From Paraburkholderia sp. HP33-1 (GTDB taxonomy: Bacteria > Pseudomonadota > Gammaproteobacteria > Burkholderiales > Burkholderiaceae), in NCBI RefSeq assembly GCF_021390595.1, contig NZ_JAJEJR010000002.1:992001-1056000 (forward strand): a DNA stretch of 64,000 nt. The letters run 5' to 3'. The notes below the pieces were generated by a model that worked only from the letters and a program-made list of their open reading frames with translations, did no database searches and was not told the origin of the DNA. Shown in pieces: positions 26,021 through 35,048 of the stretch (the stretch's first letter is position 1; each line of letters starts with the position of its first letter). The translations under genes and the position numbers were made by a program.

Positions 26021-26341
26021 CGCAAGCATCAATGCATGCATTCAGTATCGCAGATGGCTACAAATCGACGCAGTGTGCTGGCAGCAAAACATTGTTGCGG
26101 TTCGTGTTCCGTCTTTCGTGCAACTTTCGTCCAGCTCAGCGTCACGTACCGACAACGAATGTTGCGCACGCCGAGATGGTTTGTTGCAACCAATTGACGC
26201 AATCAACGACACAGCGGCCCTTAGAATGCCCAGCGGAGCCTGAGCATGCCCGTACCTGATTGGGCGCGCCGATGTCGCGCCTCGCCGTACGACTCCGATG
26301 CATGCCGGCAGTGTGCGGTATCAAGCAAAAGGAAGACGTAG
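26021..26341. other. Intergenic leader region between divergent 133-residue gene and gltA
   Basis: No coding frame with support. It must carry the gltA promoter region on the plus strand and, on the minus strand, a possible untranslated RNA of up to about 200 bases ending at the terminator 25994-26020. A 12-bp palindrome AATGCATGCATT lies at about 26031-26042. I could not match a known riboswitch class by eye. Confidence 0.45.
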
Positions 26342-27640
26342 ATGAACTCGAAGTCCCACGCAACGCTGAGCTTCTCCGACAGCGACCAGACCATCGATCT
26401 GCCGATCTATCAGGGCTCGCTGGGCCCGGACGTCATCGACATCCGCAAGCTGTACGGCCAGACCGGCAAATTCACGTACGATCCGGGCTTCATGTCGACG
26501 GCGTCGTGCAACTCCGAAATCACCTATATCGACGGCGACAAGGGCGAACTGCTGTACCGCGGCTACGCGATCGACAACCTCGCGCAGAACGCCGACTTCC
26601 TCGAAACCTGCTACCTGCTGCTCAAAGGCGAACTGCCGAACGCGCAGCAGAAGGCCGAGTTCGTGAATACCGTCACGCAGCACACGATGGTGCACGAGCA
26701 GATGCACTTCTTCTTCCGCGGCTTCCGTCGCGACGCGCACCCGATGGCGATTCTGGTGGCCGCGGTCGGCGCGCTGTCCGCGTTCTATCACGACTCGCTC
26801 GATATCACGAACCCGCAGCATCGTGAGATTTCGGCGATCCGCATGATCGCGAAGCTGCCCACGCTGGTCGCAATGGCGTACAAGTACAGCATCGGCCAGC
26901 CGTTCGTGTATCCGCAGAACGACCTGTCGTACAGCGCGAACTTCATGCGCATGATGTTCGCGAATCCGGCCGAGGACTACGAGGTCAACGATGTGCTGGT
27001 GCGCGCGCTCGACCGTATCCTGATTCTGCACGCGGACCACGAGCAGAACGCGTCGACATCGACCGTGCGTCTCGCCGGTTCGTCGGGTGCGAATCCGTTC
27101 GCGTGTATCGCAGCGGGTATCGCGTGTCTGTGGGGCCCGGCGCACGGCGGCGCGAACGAAGCCGCACTGAACATGCTGGAAGAAATCGGCTCGGTCGACA
27201 ACATCCCCGAATTCATCGCAAAGGTGAAGGACAAGAACTCGGGCGTGAAACTGATGGGCTTCGGTCACCGCGTCTACAAGAACTACGACCCGCGCGCGAA
27301 GCTGATGCGCGAAACCTGCCACGAAGTGCTCGAAGAGCTGGGCCTGCACGACGATCCGCTGTTCAAGCTCGCGATGGCGCTGGAAAAGATCGCGCTCGAA
27401 GACGATTACTTCGTGTCGCGCAAGCTGTACCCGAACGTCGATTTCTACTCGGGCATCGTGCAGCGCGCGCTGGGCATTCCGACCTCGATGTTCACGTGTA
27501 TCTTCGCGATGGCACGTACGGTGGGCTGGATTGCGCAGTGGAACGAGATGATCGCCGATCCTGAGCAGAAGATTGGCCGTCCGCGTCAATTGTTCATCGG
27601 TGAGACGCTGCGCGAGGCGAAGCCGATCGCGAAGCGTTAA
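26342..27640 (+). CDS. gltA: Citrate synthase
   Basis: Condenses oxaloacetate and acetyl-CoA to citrate, the entry step of the TCA cycle. The 432-residue product is of the hexameric type found in Gram-negative bacteria. Conserved blocks include [27 protein letters not shown] with the substrate-binding His, [14 protein letters not shown] with the catalytic His, and the catalytic Asp in YPNVDFYSG. The ATG at 26342 follows AAAAGGAAGACGTAG. It is monocistronic here, separated from sdh genes, and ends in a terminator. Confidence 0.97.
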   Translation: MNSKSHATLSFSDSDQTIDLPIYQGSLGPDVIDIRKLYGQTGKFTYDPGFMSTASCNSEITYIDGDKGELLYRGYAIDNLAQNADFLETCYLLLKGELPNAQQKAEFVNTVTQHTMVHEQMHFFFRGFRRDAHPMAILVAAVGALSAFYHDSLDITNPQHREISAIRMIAKLPTLVAMAYKYSIGQPFVYPQNDLSYSANFMRMMFANPAEDYEVNDVLVRALDRILILHADHEQNASTSTVRLAGSSGANPFACIAAGIACLWGPAHGGANEAALNMLEEIGSVDNIPEFIAKVKDKNSGVKLMGFGHRVYKNYDPRAKLMRETCHEVLEELGLHDDPLFKLAMALEKIALEDDYFVSRKLYPNVDFYSGIVQRALGIPTSMFTCIFAMARTVGWIAQWNEMIADPEQKIGRPRQLFIGETLREAKPIAKR

Positions 27641-27660
27641 AGCGCTCTTTCAAGCGCCCG

Positions 27661-27690
27661 GACCCACGGCTCACGAGGCCGTGGGTCTTT
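27661..27690 (+). terminator. Intrinsic terminator of gltA
   Basis: Perfect 10-bp stem GACCCACGGC / GCCGTGGGTC with a seven-base loop, followed by TTT, located 20 bases after the gltA stop. Confidence 0.88.
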
Positions 27691-27884
27691 CCATTCCGCC
27701 TCTGCACGTCCTGTGCCACCAAAAACTCCGTAACAAACGGCAAACGGCGCAACAAGCTGAAACTCCGACGTGATAAGTTCGTCTCACGCGCACAGAGCCT
27801 CTACAATCGGATGCCCAGCGGCAAATCTGAGGCGAGACCCGAAGTGCAACTGAACGCAGCAGCGAATCCATAGGAGCGACCTTG

Positions 27885-30164
27885 ATGCAGCAGCCAGAAG
27901 CCCTCGGCGGGCTGACCCACTCGGGCGGCGTCGATCATCGCGAGCCCGAGCAGGACGGCATTTTCATCCCGACGGAAAATCTCAACGTCGCGAGCGCCAT
28001 GCAGCACGTGCTCAAGTCGGGCGACACCTTCATCGTCAACGATCCGCTCGGCGATATCACCGGCCACGAAGATGGCCTGTTCGTCAACGACACGCGCGTG
28101 CTGTCGCAACTGCGCCTGACCTTCGGGGGCCGCGCGCCGTCGCTGCTGTCGGGCAGCGTCAGCAGCGATAACGCCACTTTTACCGCGCATCTGACCAACC
28201 GCCCGCTGCCGCCGCTCGGCGGCAGCAGCACACCGGAAGGCGTGATCCACGTCCAGCGCGCGCGCGTGCTGTCGGGCACCGTGCTCAACGAGGCGATCGA
28301 ACTGACGAACTACGGCACCAACGACGCAACCGTGCCGCTGTCCATTTCGTTTTCCAGCGATTTCCGCGACATGTTCGAAGTGCGCGGCCTGAAGCGCGAC
28401 AAACAGGGGCGCGTCGAGCCCGCGCGCGTGGAAAATCACGAGGTGCTGCTCGGCTATATCGGTCTCGACGACGTCGCGCGCAACGTGCAGATCGCGTTCT
28501 CGCCGCAGCCGGACAAGCTGTTCGCCGATCGCGCCGACTACACCGTCAAGCTGCCCGCCCAGGCGTGCGTGTCGATCTATCTGTCGGTGGCGGTGCATGT
28601 CGTGCCAATGACCGGCAAGCCCGGCGCCGACGTGTCGCAGCCGGTGCATGCGCAGAGCGAGGCGCATCTGTCGCAGATCGACGCGGAGCGTCCGCGCGTG
28701 GGCCGTGCGGCGGTACGTGCGGCATCGGTGGATGCGCACCTGGTGATGCGCGCGCGACGCCTCGCGAGCGCGCGCGTGCGTTCGAGCAACCCGCTGTTCA
28801 ACGCGTGGATCGACCGCTCGTTCGCCGACCTCAGCCTGCTGACGACCGATCTCGCGACCGGCCCGTACCCCTACGCGGGCATTCCATGGTTTTCGACCCC
28901 GTTCGGCCGCGACGCGGTGATCACGTCGCTGCAGACGCTTTGGCTCCAGCCGCATCTCGCGGCCGGCGTGCTGCGCTTTCTCGCCGAGCACCAGGCGCGC
29001 GAGAACTCGCCGTTTCGCGACGCCGCGCCGGGCAAGATCATGCACGAGATGCGCAAGGGAGAAATGGCCGCGGCCGGCGAAGTGCCGTTCGCGTTGTACT
29101 ACGGCGGCGTCGATACCACGCCGCTTTTCATTGTGCTGGCCGGGGCCTATGCGGCCCGCACCGGCGACCTTGCGTTGATCGACGAACTATGGCCCGCGCT
29201 CGAGCGCGCGGCGCAATGGGTCGCGGGCGTGTGCGACAAGAACCGTCTCGGGCTGCTCGATTACCAGCGCGAATCGGATGGCGGCCTCGCGAATCAGGGC
29301 TGGAAAGATAGTCACGACTCAGTGTTCCATGCGGACGGGCGCATCCCCGATGGCCCGATCGCGCTCGTGGAAGTGCAAGCCTATGCGAGCGCGGCGTTCG
29401 ACACGATGGCTCATTTCGCGACGCTGCGCGACCTGCACGACGCGGCCGCGCAGTACGCGGAGCGCGCGAAGAAGATTCGCCGCTGCGTCGAAGAAAAGTA
29501 CTGGATGGACGAGGTCGGCTTTTACGGCATCGCGCTCGACGGTCATGGCGAATTGTGTCGCGTGATGGCATCGAACGCGGGGCATCTGCTGGCGTTCGGC
29601 CTGCCCACGCGCGAGCGCGGCGAGGCGGTGGTGCGTGCGCTCGACTCGACGCTGTTCCATACCGGCTGGGGTGTACGCACGCTGGCCGCAAGCCAGGCGC
29701 GCTTCAATCCGATGGCGTATCACAACGGCTCGGTCTGGCCGCACGACAATGCGCTTTGCGCGCGCGGGCTGTCGCGCTATGGCGCCAAGTCGTCGGCCGT
29801 GAGGCTGCTGCAGGCGCTGTTCCAGGCGGCAGTCAATTTCGACATGCGTTTGCCGGAGCTGTTCTGCGGCTTCCCGCAACGTCGCGGCGAGCCGCCCACC
29901 GCCTATCCGGTCGCGTGTTTGCCGCAGGCCTGGGCGGCGGGCTCGCCGTTCATGATGCTGGAGGCGTGTCTGGGCCTCACGATCGATGCCGAGCGCAGCG
30001 AGGTGCTGATCGAACAGCCGATGCTGCCCGAAGGTATCGACTGGCTCGAAGTCAGCGATCTGCGGGTCGGCGATGCGACCGTGTCGATCACGTTTCGCCG
30101 GATTGGCGAGAAGGTCGTGGCGTCGGCGGAGCAGGGGGATGTCAGGGTGGTGGCGTTGCTTTGA
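27885..30164 (+). CDS. Amylo-alpha-1,6-glucosidase / glycogen-debranching-type protein
   Basis: Protein of 759 residues. The N-terminal half (about 25-230) matches the bacterial glycogen debranching N-terminal domain (GDE_N-type), and the C-terminal half (about 290-700) is an alpha/alpha-six-barrel glucosidase domain with YAGIPWFSTPFGRDA, GWKDSHDS and NGSVWPHDNAL blocks. It should hydrolyse alpha-1,6 branches of glycogen-like or trehalose-linked glucans. The ATG at 27885 follows AGGAG; TTG at 27882 is adjacent. Its stop overlaps the DUF429 start. Confidence 0.92.
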   Translation: MQQPEALGGLTHSGGVDHREPEQDGIFIPTENLNVASAMQHVLKSGDTFIVNDPLGDITGHEDGLFVNDTRVLSQLRLTFGGRAPSLLSGSVSSDNATFTAHLTNRPLPPLGGSSTPEGVIHVQRARVLSGTVLNEAIELTNYGTNDATVPLSISFSSDFRDMFEVRGLKRDKQGRVEPARVENHEVLLGYIGLDDVARNVQIAFSPQPDKLFADRADYTVKLPAQACVSIYLSVAVHVVPMTGKPGADVSQPVHAQSEAHLSQIDAERPRVGRAAVRAASVDAHLVMRARRLASARVRSSNPLFNAWIDRSFADLSLLTTDLATGPYPYAGIPWFSTPFGRDAVITSLQTLWLQPHLAAGVLRFLAEHQARENSPFRDAAPGKIMHEMRKGEMAAAGEVPFALYYGGVDTTPLFIVLAGAYAARTGDLALIDELWPALERAAQWVAGVCDKNRLGLLDYQRESDGGLANQGWKDSHDSVFHADGRIPDGPIALVEVQAYASAAFDTMAHFATLRDLHDAAAQYAERAKKIRRCVEEKYWMDEVGFYGIALDGHGELCRVMASNAGHLLAFGLPTRERGEAVVRALDSTLFHTGWGVRTLAASQARFNPMAYHNGSVWPHDNALCARGLSRYGAKSSAVRLLQALFQAAVNFDMRLPELFCGFPQRRGEPPTAYPVACLPQAWAAGSPFMMLEACLGLTIDAERSEVLIEQPMLPEGIDWLEVSDLRVGDATVSITFRRIGEKVVASAEQGDVRVVALL

Positions 30165-30787
30165 CGCCGCTGACGGTAGCGGGAATCGATGTTGGCGGCG
30201 ACCGCAAGGGAAACCATCTGGTCATCCTGCGCGGCACCGAGCCGGTGTGCAATGCCAGCAGGACGACACCCGAACGGATGCTCGACCAGTGTCGCGCATT
30301 CGGGGTGGCGGCGGTGGGCATCGATGCGCCGTGTCGATGGCGAACGGGCGCTGCGGGAAGGCTGGCCGAGAAGGCCCTCGCGCAGCAGCGGATTTTTTCG
30401 TTTGCCACACCGGCTCGCGAACTGGCGATGGCCAGCAAAAGCGGATTCTATCGATGGATGTTCAACGGCGAACGCGTCTACGACGTGTTCGCCGCACACT
30501 TTCCGCTTTTCAGCGGCGGTGAAAAAATCACCGGCAGCGTGTGCTTCGAAACCTTCCCTCACGCGATAACGTGCGCTTTCCTCGGGGCAGACGTGGCATC
30601 CGCGAAACAGAAGGGCACTCAGCGCCGGGAAATCCTCGAACGGGAAGGAATTCAAACAGCTCCGCTGAGATCGATCGACGATGTCGACGCGGCGCTATGC
30701 GCGCTGGCAGCACATTTTCTGCTCGAAGGCAGAGTCGATACCTACGGTGACGAGTCGGGCGGATTCATCGTGGTGCCTAAACTTTGA
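30161..30787 (+). CDS. DUF429-family protein, TTG start overlapping the glucosidase stop
   Basis: Protein of 208 residues with the DUF429 RNase-H-like start (AGIDVGGDRKGNHLV) and the conserved GIDAPC block. Function of the family is unknown. The only in-frame start near the domain is TTG at 30161, which overlaps the previous stop (TTGA), implying translational coupling. Base composition is a little lower in GC than its neighbour. Confidence 0.8.
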   Translation: MTPLTVAGIDVGGDRKGNHLVILRGTEPVCNASRTTPERMLDQCRAFGVAAVGIDAPCRWRTGAAGRLAEKALAQQRIFSFATPARELAMASKSGFYRWMFNGERVYDVFAAHFPLFSGGEKITGSVCFETFPHAITCAFLGADVASAKQKGTQRREILEREGIQTAPLRSIDDVDAALCALAAHFLLEGRVDTYGDESGGFIVVPKL

Positions 30788-30809
30788 TATTCACATTCTG
30801 GGAGGACGG

Positions 30810-31496
30810 GTGCATCAAGCACGACGACTTGGGGTATTGCTTCTGGCCATGGCGGCGTTGGGTTCGAACGAAGCATGGGCGACCGACATTCAGTGTGCAA
30901 CGACGCAGCAACTCGCCGAGCGCGTCATTTGCGATCACGCGATCCTGAACAATGAGTACGACGATATCTTCGCGCAGCAACAGGCTCTGCTGAGCAGCGG
31001 GAGACTCTCGTCCGCGCAGTTGGCCCAGTGGCGGCACGCGCGAAACGCCTGTGTCGATGTGCATTGCGTGGATGGCGTATTTGCTCAGTGGAAGGCGATG
31101 GCCCGATCTGTCGAAGCCGCTCCTCGGGCGGCCGTACCTGTCGTGGCGGAGCCGGAAACAGCAATGGCGCCTGTCGGACCCAATCCGGGCGCGCCACCTG
31201 TTGCATCCGCACCTGAAGGGTCGCAGGCGTCCCCGGCCTTGCCGACATCGGAGGCTTCTCTTGTACGGCACGGCAGCGCCGCTGGCGTGGCGCTTCCGCA
31301 GCCGGTCGCGCCCGAGGCCTCCGCGCCCGTGGCTGTCTCGGCGGCTTCCAGTGTGAGCGAATCCCGTAGCATGAGCGGCATGGCCGGCGGACTGATAGCA
31401 GCCCTGCTCGTCGCGATCGGAGCCGGTGTGATCTTTGCGCGTCGCAACAGCAGCGCAGGGCCCGCAAAGAAGCGGCAAGACAATGACGAGCGATGA
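30810..31496 (+). CDS. LprI-like secreted protein with C-terminal membrane anchor, GTG start
   Basis: Protein of 228 residues. The GTG at 30810 follows GGGAGGAC. A signal peptide (LGVLLLAMAALGSNEAWA) precedes a lysozyme-inhibitor LprI-type domain at about 27-92 (CATTQQLAERVICDH, then LSSAQLAQWRHARNAC and the C-x4-C spacing). A Pro/Ala-rich linker (about 95-190) leads to a C-terminal helix (GGLIAALLVAIGAGVIFARR). The LprI-type domain often occurs in envelope proteins of unclear role; lysozyme inhibition is known only for some members. Confidence 0.82.
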   Translation: MHQARRLGVLLLAMAALGSNEAWATDIQCATTQQLAERVICDHAILNNEYDDIFAQQQALLSSGRLSSAQLAQWRHARNACVDVHCVDGVFAQWKAMARSVEAAPRAAVPVVAEPETAMAPVGPNPGAPPVASAPEGSQASPALPTSEASLVRHGSAAGVALPQPVAPEASAPVAVSAASSVSESRSMSGMAGGLIAALLVAIGAGVIFARRNSSAGPAKKRQDNDER

Positions 31497-31584
31497 AAAG
31501 CGTCATCGACCTTGCTTTTCAGCACCAGGTCGCGGAACGCCTCATTCGAGCTAGACTGACATCAGCAACCGGAAGGAGACCTCG

Positions 31585-31857
31585 ATGAAACGCAAGACGC
31601 TCAATGCTTCGCAGCTACAGCAGGAGGTCAATCGGCGAATCCATCGACTGCAGGAAGTCGTCGAGGATGGCGTGAAGATTCGCGTGCCGCGGCCGCAGCT
31701 GCAAGAGGCTGACAAGACGGGCTGCAACTGGAACATGACTCACTTCGGCAACGCGATCGGTTTCGAGCGCGACATCGAGGGCGTGCTCAAGGCCGTGCGT
31801 GCGGAATACAACCTCAGTACCGAAGTGAAAGACATCGATAACCCGTTCGGGGACTAA
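31585..31857 (+). CDS. Small hypothetical protein, 90 residues
   Basis: Starts MKRKTLNASQLQQEVNRRI after a clear GGAAGGAG. The sequence has an N-terminal amphipathic helix, a central GCNWNMTHFGN motif and an acidic end. No signal peptide or membrane helix. I recall similar short proteins annotated as conserved hypothetical in Burkholderiaceae but cannot name a family. Confidence 0.75.
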   Translation: MKRKTLNASQLQQEVNRRIHRLQEVVEDGVKIRVPRPQLQEADKTGCNWNMTHFGNAIGFERDIEGVLKAVRAEYNLSTEVKDIDNPFGD

Positions 31858-31886
31858 CCGCGAATGCCACCCGGTTGAGCTGCCGC

Positions 31887-32762
31887 TTACACGGCTGGTG
31901 ACCATAGATCGTAGTTGAGGATGTAAGCATTACCCTCGCGCTGGACCGAGCCAGTAGTCGGCAGATTGAAGTGCATGCCGCTGATGGAAAGCCTGTCGGT
32001 CGCGACCCGGTCGAGTAGTTGCGCGCGTGTGCGTGCAGCCGTTGCGGGGTCGCTATCGAAAGCAATGGTGACTTCTGGTTGCGCCAGCTGAACGTGAGGG
32101 AAGTGAACGATATCCCCCCAGATCAGTAGCGAATCCGGGCCGTCTCCGAGCAGATAGCCAGTATGGCCAGGCGTGTGACCAAACAACGGTACCGTCTGGA
32201 TGCCAGGGAGAATCGACTCCTGATGAAACGGAACCAGCTTCTCGCCGTATGCGTCGAAGGCGTTTCTTGCCACGTCGAAGAACGGACGGAATCCGTCGGG
32301 AGCGCCAGAGTAGACGCTGTCGTCGCGCCAGAACGCGAGTTCCTTCTCGTGCACGAATAGCTGTTGCACGTTTCGGAAGATCGGCGTTTGGAGCGGACCT
32401 GCGAGGCCCCCGATGTGGTCTGGATGAGCGTGGGTGAGCAGAATCGTGTCGATTTCAAGCGGGTCAATACCTGCCGCGGCTAACGCGACCTGAAGGCGAC
32501 CGCCCCAGCCATTGATACCGCCGGCTCCACTGTCAACAAGGATGGTCCGTTCGGCGCTCTGCACGACATAAGCGTTGATGTTCATCCGGGGCAACGGCGG
32601 CGCACCGCGCTTTTCGAGCAATGCTTCTGCCCTGGCCGCATCGATGCCGTCAAGCAACTCGAACGAAACATCGAGATAGCCATCACTGAGCATGGTGACG
32701 GTCATGTCGCCGACCTTCTTCCTGTTGATGGCCGGTGCCTGGAACGCTACTTGGGAACGCAT
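31887..32762 (-). CDS. MBL-fold metallo-hydrolase
   Basis: Protein of 291 residues with the metallo-beta-lactamase signature THAHPDHIGG, plus LVDSGAGG and GHTPGHTGYLL blocks that complete the two-metal site. Related proteins include lactonases and glyoxalase-II-like hydrolases; substrate not predictable. It is the last gene of the minus-strand group lysR, oxidoreductase, MBL, with a 38-base gap after the oxidoreductase. Confidence 0.9.
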   Translation of the reverse strand: MRSQVAFQAPAINRKKVGDMTVTMLSDGYLDVSFELLDGIDAARAEALLEKRGAPPLPRMNINAYVVQSAERTILVDSGAGGINGWGGRLQVALAAAGIDPLEIDTILLTHAHPDHIGGLAGPLQTPIFRNVQQLFVHEKELAFWRDDSVYSGAPDGFRPFFDVARNAFDAYGEKLVPFHQESILPGIQTVPLFGHTPGHTGYLLGDGPDSLLIWGDIVHFPHVQLAQPEVTIAFDSDPATAARTRAQLLDRVATDRLSISGMHFNLPTTGSVQREGNAYILNYDLWSPAV

Positions 32763-32800
32763 GGTTATCTCGCAGTTGTTCTGGGGGAGGAGAGCTTCTG

Positions 32801-33790
32801 TTAAAGCGTTACAACGATCTTGCCGACCTGGTTGCCGGCTTCCATGTATCGGTGGGCGTCGGCAATTTCATCGAAGCGGAATACACGGTCGATGACGGGA
32901 CGCAATGCTTTCGAGGACAACCCTTTGGAGATAAACGCTTTGGCCTGCTCGAGCTTCTTTTCGTCGGTAGTTATCTCGAACAGTTCGTATCCTTGAATGA
33001 CAATGTGCTTGCTCAGGAGGTCCATGACCGGCACCGGAATATCGCGTGAATCGAGCGCTCCGTACTGGTAGTAGATACCGTCGTGGGACATCGCGCGGAT
33101 GATATCCCGGGCGTTCGGACCGCCGACCGGGTCAAAGACGATGCGCGCCCCCCTGGAACCAGACGCACGCATGATGTAACCGGTCAGGTCCGGCTCGCCG
33201 CTCAGGACGACGTGGTCAGCACCGCTTGCACGCAGGGTCGCTTCCTTCTCCTTGCTGCGGGTGAGAGCGATGGTGGTGGCGCCCACCATCTTCGCGATCT
33301 GGATTGCCGCGAGCCCGACGCTGCTGGTTGCAGCGCCGATGACCACGGTATCGCTGCTACTCAACTTGCCGTAGTTGATCAGTGCGCCGTATGCCGTGAC
33401 GAACATCATCCATGTGGCCGCGGCCTCTTCGTGCGTTACTCCTGCCGGATTCTTCACGACTGCGTGGACAGGGGCGTTAACGATTTCCCCGTACATGCCG
33501 TATTCGGCGAATGAAAACGCCGGAATGACGCTGACCGGGTCGCCGACGGAGAACTCGTTGACGCCGGCGCCCACAGCGATGACTTCGCCGGAAGCCTCAT
33601 AGCCGAGCCCGGCCGGAAACTGCGGTTCGATGACGTATTGGCCGGTGCGATACATCACTTCGGCACGGTTGATACCCAGGGCCTTGACCCGAATCTGAAC
33701 TTCCCTGGACTGAGGCGCGGTTACTTCGAGGTCGTCGAACTGAAGCACCTCAGGGCCACCGGTTTGATGAAAGCGAACTACCTTGGACAT
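32801..33790 (-). CDS. Zinc-independent MDR-family oxidoreductase (quinone reductase-like)
   Basis: Medium-chain dehydrogenase/reductase of 329 residues. The N-terminal GroES-like domain (about 10-120) lacks the structural zinc cysteines. The Rossmann part has VIGAATSSVGLAAIQIAK, the NADPH-binding glycine/alanine motif of the quinone oxidoreductase branch. It should reduce quinones or enones with NADPH. It lies between a LysR gene and an MBL hydrolase in the same direction. Confidence 0.9.
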   Translation of the reverse strand: MSKVVRFHQTGGPEVLQFDDLEVTAPQSREVQIRVKALGINRAEVMYRTGQYVIEPQFPAGLGYEASGEVIAVGAGVNEFSVGDPVSVIPAFSFAEYGMYGEIVNAPVHAVVKNPAGVTHEEAAATWMMFVTAYGALINYGKLSSSDTVVIGAATSSVGLAAIQIAKMVGATTIALTRSKEKEATLRASGADHVVLSGEPDLTGYIMRASGSRGARIVFDPVGGPNARDIIRAMSHDGIYYQYGALDSRDIPVPVMDLLSKHIVIQGYELFEITTDEKKLEQAKAFISKGLSSKALRPVIDRVFRFDEIADAHRYMEAGNQVGKIVVTL

Positions 33791-33947
33791 GATTTGACCT
33801 CAAGAGCGCCGTGAACTTCGTTGCCGGTGTTTTGCAACGGGCGGATGACTGGCACTTTAGGTCCGGGAGAGGTCCAGATAAACGAATTCGCACGCAACTG
33901 ACTGTTGCCTTGCAGGGTAACAATCTCCCAACCGGGGTGAACAGACC

Positions 33948-34862
33948 TTAGGGCACGAGCCAGGTCTGATTTATCGTGACGAGTTCCTCGGCAAGCCATT
34001 GAGAGAAAAGCCTGACGCGAGGCGAGACGTATTGCCGGCTGGGATACAGAAGTGATACGGGCCAAGGCGTTGGTCTGTACTGAGCAAGAACCTCGACCAA
34101 CGTTCCCTCTGCCAGGTGTTGCTCCACGAGAATTCCGGGAGCCTGAATCAGGCCGAAGCCCGCCACCGCGCAGTGCACGTAGGCATTCGCCGCGTTCACG
34201 CTGATGCTCGCACTGCAGGCAGCGGTCCGTTCCTCCGCGCCAACGAGAAAGCGCCAGACCATCGGCCGATTGTCGTGGCCAGAGAGGAAGCTGACGCCCT
34301 TGTGTGCCGGCAGGTCCGATAGGGACTCCGGCGTCCCGTATTCCGCCAGATACGTCGGGGAGGCACACATTACCATCACGGCGGCGCCGACCCGCCGGCC
34401 GACCAGGCTCGAGTCTGGTAACTCTCCGATTCTGAGAACGCAATCGACGCTTTCAGCGACCAGGTCGACCGTGCGGTCCGTCACTCCGAGTACGAGCTCA
34501 AGACCGGGATACTGACGAGCGAAATCGTGCAGGCGATTCACCAGTCCTTGTTGAGACAGCGCGGCGGGAAGGTCAACGCGCAGGCGCCCACGCATTGCCT
34601 CAGTCGTATGGCTGAACATCGTGGTTGCGTCGTCGATGCCCGCAAGAATTTCCTCGGTGCGTGCGTAGAACTGCTCGCCCTCCGCGGTGAGCCTGACGCT
34701 GCGAGTGGTACGTTGAAACAACCGGACGCCAAGGGCAGCCTCGAGCTCCTGGACGTATCGCGTGACATGCGGACGCCCGACCTGGAGGATTTCCGCGGCG
34801 TTCGTGAAGCTGCCCAGCTTTGCTACAGCACTGAAAACCTTCATTGCTTGCAGCAGTTCCAT
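33948..34862 (-). CDS. LysR-family transcriptional regulator
   Basis: Regulator of 304 residues with an N-terminal winged helix (FSAVAKLGSFTNAAEILQV, then YVQELEAALGVRLFQRTTR) and a LysR substrate domain. The ATG at 34862 follows GGAG; a longer frame to 34907 lacks a binding site. Unusually for LysR systems, the probable target (the oxidoreductase at 33790) lies downstream on the same strand, 157 bases away, not divergent. Confidence 0.92.
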   Translation of the reverse strand: MELLQAMKVFSAVAKLGSFTNAAEILQVGRPHVTRYVQELEAALGVRLFQRTTRSVRLTAEGEQFYARTEEILAGIDDATTMFSHTTEAMRGRLRVDLPAALSQQGLVNRLHDFARQYPGLELVLGVTDRTVDLVAESVDCVLRIGELPDSSLVGRRVGAAVMVMCASPTYLAEYGTPESLSDLPAHKGVSFLSGHDNRPMVWRFLVGAEERTAACSASISVNAANAYVHCAVAGFGLIQAPGILVEQHLAEGTLVEVLAQYRPTPWPVSLLYPSRQYVSPRVRLFSQWLAEELVTINQTWLVP

Positions 34863-35048
34863 ACGTTCTCCAGGCCCTATAAGACGTGGGAACAGGGTGG
34901 GTTCCACGTCTTTGTTTCGTAGCGACGCAACAATCTGACCAATGCTAGCTCATTTATTGCGGCGATGGGCAGGCGAAGAATGGGGCGCATCCGTACACCG
35001 ATACGCCAGGCGTTGTCCACAGACAGCGTGGTCGACTAACTGCAAAGC

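Noticed and set aside
26031..26042. 12-bp palindrome AATGCATGCATT
   Set aside because: Short, built from a repeated GCAT unit and without matching neighbours; insufficient to call an operator.
26194..26227. Possible gltA promoter TTGACG / TAGAAT
   Set aside because: The boxes are 22 bases apart, too far for a standard sigma-70 promoter, so I do not list it as a feature.
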